DNA of 20,999 nucleotides, from positions 1 through 20,999 of the forward strand of contig CAMDJU010000015.1 in assembly GCA_945900695.1 (NCBI GenBank), given 5' to 3'. Origin of the DNA: Bordetella parapertussis (GTDB lineage Bacteria; Pseudomonadota; Gammaproteobacteria; Burkholderiales; Burkholderiaceae_C). How positions within the stretch are numbered: the stretch's first letter is position 1; each line of letters starts with the position of its first letter. The notes below the pieces were generated by a model, which saw nothing but the letters and a program-made list of their open reading frames with translations, did no database searches and was not told the origin of the DNA. A program made the translations under genes and the position numbers. This document shows positions 16,160 to 20,999 of this stretch, piece after piece.

Positions 16160-18280
16160 ATGAACACGCTCTACATGACTTTGATGCGTTTGAACGCATT
16201 GCAAAACACCGCCAGCGACCGTTTGGCCTTGGTAGAGGCGGTCGACTCGGCCTACAAGTTGGTGACCACCGCCAGCGACGCTGAGCTCGATCCTCAAAGC
16301 GTGCTCAACACCATCAGCACACACTTGCAAGCGCCACGCTTCAAGTCCGTGCGCCAACTCGACCCTGCCGCCATGCCGGTGCTGGTGCACGATGCACAAA
16401 AAGGGTTTGCTCTGGTGCGTGGTTTGAATGCGCGCCAACAATGGGTGATCGAGCGCTTTGATGACGAGCAGAAAAAATGGTCCGAAGAGGTGCTCGAAGG
16501 CAAACCCCAGGGGCGCTTTTTTCGCGGTTTAGCCGCCAAGCCTTTTGAGGCCCACCGCAGCCCCGTGTTTCGCATCATCACCAATGAGATGTGGCGTTCT
16601 AAATCCATCTTCACAGAGATTTTGATTGGCAGCATCGTCATCAACTTGATTGCCTTGGCCAGCTCTTTTTTCAGCATGCAGGTCTACGACCGCGTGGTGC
16701 CCACCGGTGCGGTACAAACCCTGCTCGCACTGACCATGGGCTTGATGATTGCCATTTTGTTTGAGCTGCTGCTCAAGCATTTGCGCAGCCACTTTTATAA
16801 GTCCTTGATCGACAGCGTCGACCAACGCTTGGCGCGCGCCACCTACATGCGGTTTTTGCAAATTCGCTTGGACCAGCTGCCCCGCAGCGTGGGCAGCTTG
16901 GCCTCGCAACTGCGCGGCTATGAATCAATCCGCTCCTTTCTCACAGCCATCACCACCCAAATGGCGGTGGACGCACCCTTTGCGATTGTCTTTTTAATAC
17001 TGATCGGCATCTTGGGTGGGCCTTGGTTGGCGGCCATTCCATTGGCCTTTTTGTTTTTGTCATTGGCCATGGGGTTTTACTTCAAAAGCAAATCCGATCG
17101 GCTCGCTGAGGTGGTTTACCTGGCCAGCAACTTCAAAACCGGCTTGCTGGTCGAGAGCATCGAGGGGGCAGAGACCATCAAGTCTGGCCAGTCGGGCTGG
17201 CGCATGTTGCAGCGCTGGATGAACTCCACTGACGAGGCGCGCAGCAGTGAGTTGGAAATGCGCACGGTGACCGAGAACGCGCAGCACATCACAGCGGCTT
17301 TTCAGCAGGTTTCTTACGCTTTGCTGGTGGCCACTGGCGCATTGATGGTCAGCCGCGGCGAGGTGACCATGGGCGGCTTGATTGCGTGCAGCATTTTGTC
17401 GGGCCGCGTGCTCACGCCCATTGCCGGTCTTCCCGCGCTGTACTTGCAATGGTCCAACACCAAGGTATCCGTGAAGATGCTCAACTCCCTTTGGAGCTTG
17501 CAAGACGACCACCACGGTGTGGACACGCCCGTGATGCCCGACAGCATCCATGGCGCATACCGTTTTGAGAATGTGACCTCCAGTTATGGTGGCGCACGCC
17601 TGGCTTTATCAGCGCCCCAATTGCAAATCCGCTCCGGCGAAAAAATTGGTGTCTTGGGCCCCATTGGCGCGGGCAAAACCACCCTGTTGCGCTTGCTCAG
17701 CGGTATGTATGCCCCGCAACAAGGCCGGATTTTTTTGGACGATTTGGACTTGGGCCACATCCACAAAGGCGTGCTTTCCGAACACATCGGTTATTTGCAA
17801 CAAGACGGTCGCTTGTTTGCGGGCAGCTTGCGCGAAAACCTGACCTTGGGATTGGTGGTACCTGATGATTCGCGCATCTTGGCTGCGGCTGAACGCACAG
17901 GCTTGCTGCAGTCGGTGATCCAATCACACCCCGAGGGGCTGCAGCAAAAAATTTCCGAGGGCGGCTTGGGCTTGTCTGGCGGTCAAAAACAATTGGTCAA
18001 TTTAACCCGTGTTGTTTTGCGCGAGCCCACCATCTGGTTGCTCGACGAGCCCACCTCCAATGTGGACAAAGCCACCGAGCAGCGCATCATTCAAATGTTG
18101 GCCGAAACCCTCAAGCCCACAGACACCTTGATCTTGGTCACCCATAAGCCAGAGTTATTGGTGTTGGTTCAGCGTTTGCTGATCGTGGCGCAAGGTCAGG
18201 TGGCCCTGGACGGACCGCGCGATGACGTGCTGCGGCGCTTGCAATCCAATACCCCAGCGACCCAAGGAGCCTCCGCATGA
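16160..18280 (+). CDS. Type I secretion ABC transporter (permease-ATPase) with C39-like N-terminal domain
   Basis: A 706-residue inner-membrane protein. Residues about 1-140 resemble the C39-like domain of RTX/Lap-type exporters but contain no cysteine, so the domain cannot act as a double-glycine peptidase and more likely docks the substrate. Six membrane segments follow (about 150-430; for example ILIGSIVINLIALASSFFSMQV). The ATPase domain has Walker A GPIGAGKTTL (500-509), Q-loop LQQDGRLF, signature LSGGQ (605-609), Walker B IWLLDEP with Asp629 and Glu630, and H-loop His662, all intact. It uses ATP to drive an unfolded substrate through the tripartite channel. The stop overlaps the next start by ATGA. 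The distance from the TolC-like gene is 24 nt. Confidence 0.92.
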   Translation: MNTLYMTLMRLNALQNTASDRLALVEAVDSAYKLVTTASDAELDPQSVLNTISTHLQAPRFKSVRQLDPAAMPVLVHDAQKGFALVRGLNARQQWVIERFDDEQKKWSEEVLEGKPQGRFFRGLAAKPFEAHRSPVFRIITNEMWRSKSIFTEILIGSIVINLIALASSFFSMQVYDRVVPTGAVQTLLALTMGLMIAILFELLLKHLRSHFYKSLIDSVDQRLARATYMRFLQIRLDQLPRSVGSLASQLRGYESIRSFLTAITTQMAVDAPFAIVFLILIGILGGPWLAAIPLAFLFLSLAMGFYFKSKSDRLAEVVYLASNFKTGLLVESIEGAETIKSGQSGWRMLQRWMNSTDEARSSELEMRTVTENAQHITAAFQQVSYALLVATGALMVSRGEVTMGGLIACSILSGRVLTPIAGLPALYLQWSNTKVSVKMLNSLWSLQDDHHGVDTPVMPDSIHGAYRFENVTSSYGGARLALSAPQLQIRSGEKIGVLGPIGAGKTTLLRLLSGMYAPQQGRIFLDDLDLGHIHKGVLSEHIGYLQQDGRLFAGSLRENLTLGLVVPDDSRILAAAERTGLLQSVIQSHPEGLQQKISEGGLGLSGGQKQLVNLTRVVLREPTIWLLDEPTSNVDKATEQRIIQMLAETLKPTDTLILVTHKPELLVLVQRLLIVAQGQVALDGPRDDVLRRLQSNTPATQGASA

Positions 18281-19431
18281 GTTATGCCGACCAACACAGA
18301 AGCTGGCCGATGATTTCGATCTTGTCCGCTGGGTTTGCCGCTTTGGCGTTTTGGGCCTCACATTCAGAACTGGATCAACTGGTGCGGGCCACCGGCCAGG
18401 TGATTCCCGATGCGCGCACCCAAATTATCCAAGCCGCAGATGGCGGCGTGCTGTTTGCACTGAACGTTCAAGAAGGCCAAGCGGTCAAAGCGGGCCAAAC
18501 CCTGGCGGTGCTGGAAAAAGAGCGGGCCCAAGCGGGCTTCAAGGAGGTGGTGGCGCGGGTGGCTTCGCTGCGCGCCATTTTGGACCGCACATCTGCCGAA
18601 ATCTCGCAAAAACCTTTGGCTTTCAACCGACAAAGTGCCGCCTTTCCAGAGTTCACCACGGCCCAGGCGGGCTTGTACATGCAACGCAAAAAAACACTGG
18701 ACGAAGAGTTGGGTTACCTGAACGAAGCTTTGGCCAATGCCAAGGAAGAGCTGGACATGAACCAAAAGCTGATGAAGACGGGCGACACCAGCCGGCTTGA
18801 CCTGTTGCGCTCTGAGCGCCAGGTCACCGACTTGGCCGGGCGCATCAGTGCCACCCGGAACCGCTATCTGCAGGAATCGCGACAAGACGCCAGCAAGGCC
18901 GAAGAAGAACTGGCCACCACCCAACAAAAACTCAATGAGCGTCAAAGCATCTTGAACCACACCGATTTGACATCCCCCGTGGGCGGTGTGGTGAAGTACC
19001 TGCGCATCAACACCATCGGTGGGGTTTTGCGCCCAGGAGACGAGTTGATGCAAATCGCGCCTACCGACGGCGGCTTCTTTGTCGAAGGCCGAGTCACCCC
19101 CAGTGACGTGGGCAGCTTGAAGCTCGGCCTGCCGGTGACGGTTCGGGTGGATGCCTTTGACTATTCCATTTACGGCACCCTCAAAGGCCGCTTGACCCAC
19201 ATCAGCCCCGACACCTTGAGCGAACAAGGCAGTCGCGGCGAGACCAATGTGTTTTACCGCATCCAGGTGCGCCTAGACGCCGACCAGTCTCACAACCCCC
19301 GCGCGCAAGACATTGTCATCAAGTCAGGCATGACCACCAGCCTAGACATCCGCACCGGCGAGCGCACGGTGCTGCAATACCTGATCAAACCCATTTTCAA
19401 GGCCTTCCAAGGGGCCATGACCGAGCGCTGA
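18277..19431 (+). CDS. HlyD-family periplasmic adaptor (membrane fusion protein)
   Basis: A 384-residue protein with one N-terminal membrane helix (about 11-28) and no cleavage site. The lipoyl-like half motif IIQAADGGVLFALNVQEGQAVKAGQTLAVLE (50-80) is followed by a long helical hairpin, rich in Glu, Gln, Lys and Ala, to about residue 215. The partner lipoyl half and beta-barrel come next (LTSPVGGVVKYLRINTIGGVL, GRVTPSDVGSLKLGLPVTVRVDAF). It bridges the ABC transporter and the TolC-like channel. The ATG overlaps the ABC stop by 4 nt (18277-18280), and a terminator follows within 10 nt of its stop, so it ends the operon. Confidence 0.92.
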   Translation: MSYADQHRSWPMISILSAGFAALAFWASHSELDQLVRATGQVIPDARTQIIQAADGGVLFALNVQEGQAVKAGQTLAVLEKERAQAGFKEVVARVASLRAILDRTSAEISQKPLAFNRQSAAFPEFTTAQAGLYMQRKKTLDEELGYLNEALANAKEELDMNQKLMKTGDTSRLDLLRSERQVTDLAGRISATRNRYLQESRQDASKAEEELATTQQKLNERQSILNHTDLTSPVGGVVKYLRINTIGGVLRPGDELMQIAPTDGGFFVEGRVTPSDVGSLKLGLPVTVRVDAFDYSIYGTLKGRLTHISPDTLSEQGSRGETNVFYRIQVRLDADQSHNPRAQDIVIKSGMTTSLDIRTGERTVLQYLIKPIFKAFQGAMTER

Positions 19432-19439
19432 CCCCGACA

Positions 19440-19462
19440 CACACCATTTTGGTGTGGTTTTT
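19440..19462 (+). terminator. Rho-independent terminator of the type I secretion operon
   Basis: CACACCA (19440-19446) pairs exactly with TGGTGTG (19450-19456) over a TTT loop, followed by G and five T. It starts eight bases after the TGA of the HlyD-type gene. Confidence 0.7.
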
Positions 19463-19465
19463 GCT
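19450..19465 (+). promoter_or_regulatory. Possible sigma-54 (-24/-12) element before amt
   Basis: TGG at 19450-19452 and TTGCT at 19461-19465 keep the exact GG-N10-GC spacing of RpoN promoters, about 70 nt upstream of the amt ATG. The middle bases (TGT instead of CAC) do not match. Nitrogen-regulated amt genes often use RpoN. However, the element lies on the right arm and T run of the terminator just described, so the match may be a by-product of that hairpin. Confidence 0.3.
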
Positions 19466-19536
19466 TGCATTTGGTGCGATGTGCTTTTTGATCCGAAAAG
19501 CGCACCCAAACAAAGCATTTATATGGGGGCTTGCGC

Positions 19537-20739
19537 ATGGACGCACCAAAAACGAGCGCTGATGCACTGTTTATTCTCTTGGGCGCCATCATGGTTTTGG
19601 CCATGCACGCCGGTTTTGCATTTCTAGAGTTGGGCACGGTGCGCAAAAAGAACCAGGTCAATGCCCTGGTCAAGATCTTGGTTGATTTTTGTGTATCAGC
19701 CTTGGCTTATTTTGTGGTCGGCTTTGGCGTGGCCTATGGCACAGGGTTTTGGGTTTCGGCCGAGTCCTTGGTGGCCCAAAACGGCTACGAGTTGGTGAAG
19801 TTTTTCTTTTTATTGACCTTTGCGGCCGCCATTCCGGCCATCATCTCCGGTGGCATTGCCGAGCGCGCCAAGTTTTGGCCTCAATTGATGGCCACCGCCG
19901 TTTTGGTGGGGTTTGTTTACCCACTGTATGAAGGGGTTGCCTGGAACCAGAAATGGGGCATCCAGGCTTGGTTGCTGACCCACACCGGCGCGGAGTTTCA
20001 TGACTTTGCAGGCTCGGTGGTGGTGCATGCCATGGGCGGTTGGCTGGCCTTGCCGGCAGTGATATTGCTGGGCGCGCGCAGCAACCGCTACCGAAAGGAC
20101 GGCGCCGTTTCTGCGCACCCGCCTTCGAGCATTCCTTTTTTGGCCTTGGGCGCATGGATTTTGATCGTGGGTTGGTTTGGTTTTAACGTGATGAGCGCCC
20201 AAACCCTGGACAAAATGACGGGCCTGGTGGCCGTCAACTCCTTGATGGCCATGGTTGGCGGCACCTTGGCGGCATTGGCGATGGGCAAAAACGACCCGGG
20301 CTTCGTGCACAACGGCCCGTTGGCAGGCTTGGTCGCGGTGTGTGCCGGATCTGACGTCATGCACCCCATGGGCGCACTGGTGGTCGGTGCCGTGGCGGGT
20401 GTGGTTTTCGTGATCATGTTTACCCTGACGCAAAACCGCTGGAAGATTGACGATGTGCTGGGGGTTTGGCCCCTGCATGGTTTGTGCGGCACCTGGGGCG
20501 GGGTGGCGGCAGGTATTTTTGGTTTGCCCGCCTTGGGTGGTTTGGGCGGGGTCAGCTGGCAAGCCCAGGTGTTGGGCACCTTGTTGGGGGTCGTGTGGGC
20601 TTTGGTGGCCGGCACCGTGGTTTATGGCTTGCTCAAAATGACCATGGGCTTACGGCTCAGCCCCGAAGAAGAGTTTGAGGGGGCCGACTTGAGCATCCAC
20701 CACATCAGTGCCAGCCCAGAAAGAGAAGCCTCCTGGTGA
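19537..20739 (+). CDS. amt: Ammonium transporter (Amt family)
   Basis: A 400-residue inner-membrane channel with about eleven hydrophobic helices, which conducts ammonium/ammonia into the cell. The pore twin histidines are present: His164 in SVVVHAMGGW and His314 in GVWPLHGLCGTWGG. The binding-site Asp156 in HDFAGS and the SGGIAERAKF and FNVMSAQTLD segments also match. The ATG at 19537 is preferred to a TTG two codons upstream; GGGGG at about 19525-19529 may serve as ribosome-binding site. The first helix starts almost at once (ADALFILLGAIMVLAMHAGF), so there is no separate signal peptide as in E. coli AmtB. No glnK (PII) gene lies upstream, although amt is often paired with it. Confidence 0.93.
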   Translation: MDAPKTSADALFILLGAIMVLAMHAGFAFLELGTVRKKNQVNALVKILVDFCVSALAYFVVGFGVAYGTGFWVSAESLVAQNGYELVKFFFLLTFAAAIPAIISGGIAERAKFWPQLMATAVLVGFVYPLYEGVAWNQKWGIQAWLLTHTGAEFHDFAGSVVVHAMGGWLALPAVILLGARSNRYRKDGAVSAHPPSSIPFLALGAWILIVGWFGFNVMSAQTLDKMTGLVAVNSLMAMVGGTLAALAMGKNDPGFVHNGPLAGLVAVCAGSDVMHPMGALVVGAVAGVVFVIMFTLTQNRWKIDDVLGVWPLHGLCGTWGGVAAGIFGLPALGGLGGVSWQAQVLGTLLGVVWALVAGTVVYGLLKMTMGLRLSPEEEFEGADLSIHHISASPEREASW

Positions 20740-20960
20740 GGGTTTACCCTAGAGTGTGGTTTTTTTGGGTGCTTTTGGAATGATGAGGCATATTAAGTTT
20801 GCACTTTTCATCTTCCTGACCCACATAATGCATTTGCTTATGTCTTTCAATAAGACAAAAGTGGTTTGGGTGATCGGTCAGTTTCGCGCCTCCGCTTCCT
20901 TTGTGTTGTGCTTTCGGGACCCCATCGCTTGTTTTTTAGTGTTTTTTAGGAGTCCCTAGC
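20740..20960 (+). other. Leader region of the RRM-protein gene
   Basis: About 220 bp without a gene. A -10-like CATAAT lies at 20824-20829, with TTGCAC at 20799-20804 as a poorly spaced (19-nt) -35. Just downstream, TGTCTT (20841-20846) and AAGACA (20852-20857) form a hairpin with a 5-nt loop. T-rich stretches follow at about 20932-20947. After amt only a weak AGGGT/ACCCT inverted repeat (20739-20750) and a T run at about 20760 suggest termination. A leader of 100 nt or more would be compatible with post-transcriptional, cold-responsive control, which is inference. Confidence 0.4.
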
Positions 20961-20999
20961 ATGGGCAACAAACTGTACGTGGGCAATTTGCCGTACACG
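20961..20999 (+). CDS. RRM-domain RNA-binding protein, 5' end only
   Basis: The window ends after 13 codons, reading MGNKLYVGNLPYT. KLYVGNLPYT is the RNP2 motif on the first strand of an RNA-recognition-motif domain, as in the small glycine-rich, cold-inducible RNA-binding proteins of proteobacteria and cyanobacteria, which are usually 80-150 residues. TAGGAG (20947-20952) sits 8 nt before the ATG and fixes the start. The rest of the gene lies beyond the window, so length and C-terminal tail are unknown. Confidence 0.8.
   Translation, partial: MGNKLYVGNLPYT

Noticed and set aside
20756..20959. Plus-strand 67-codon frame between amt and the RRM gene
   Set aside because: It runs through the leader and ribosome-binding site of the RRM gene; its hydrophobic Phe-rich translation reflects T-rich DNA.
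1..20999. CRISPR arrays, tRNA or rRNA genes, insertion sequences, integrases, attachment sites
   Set aside because: No regularly spaced direct repeats, cloverleaf-like sequences, transposase motifs or paired terminal repeats were seen on reading either strand.

Overview
This looks like about 21 kb of chromosome from a betaproteobacterium of the order Burkholderiales, probably Comamonadaceae (Limnohabitans/Rhodoferax-like). The support is a metX-metW pair, the rsmA-surA-lptD block divergent from an amgK-type kinase, a long MaeB malic enzyme with a C-terminal PTA-like domain, and GC-rich codons with heavy use of TTG and GCC. The genus is an inference; there is no rRNA, tRNA, insertion sequence, prophage or CRISPR array here to fix it.

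Layout. (1) 1-5067 is an accessory-looking stretch. It holds a small helix-turn-helix ORF of doubtful start, a MazE/MazF-type toxin-antitoxin pair behind a perfect palindrome, the housekeeping gene maeB, a stand-alone barstar-like protein with its own promoter and leader, and a second MazF-type toxin paired with a different (ribbon-helix-helix-like) antitoxin on the opposite strand. (2) 5068-9654, minus strand, is the outer-membrane biogenesis block lptD-surA-rsmA, read right to left with overlapping or near-touching ends. (3) 9748-12825, plus strand, holds an AmgK-like cell-wall sugar kinase, rsmE and an MFS transporter. (4) 12839-14553, minus strand, is metX-metW, with a 4-nt overlap. (5) 14837-19431, plus strand, is a complete three-part type I secretion apparatus: TolC-like outer-membrane channel, ABC transporter with a cysteine-less C39-like N-domain, and HlyD-like adaptor. 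It ends in a clear terminator, and no substrate gene is visible. (6) 19537-20736 is an ammonium transporter. (7) 20961 to the edge is the first 13 codons of an RRM RNA-binding protein behind a leader of about 220 nt.

How the parts work together. LptD is the outer-membrane lipopolysaccharide translocon and SurA the periplasmic chaperone that helps outer-membrane proteins such as LptD fold. RsmA and RsmE both methylate 16S rRNA. MetX activates homoserine for methionine synthesis and MetW is its usual partner. The type I secretion genes would form one trans-envelope channel, probably for a large adhesin or RTX-like protein encoded elsewhere. The most unusual feature is the first 5 kb: two unrelated toxin-antitoxin modules with MazF-fold RNase toxins, and between them a barstar-like RNase-inhibitor-fold protein with no barnase next to it. 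No entirely new system can be demonstrated from the sequence alone; the orphan barstar-like protein and the orphan secretion apparatus are the best leads.
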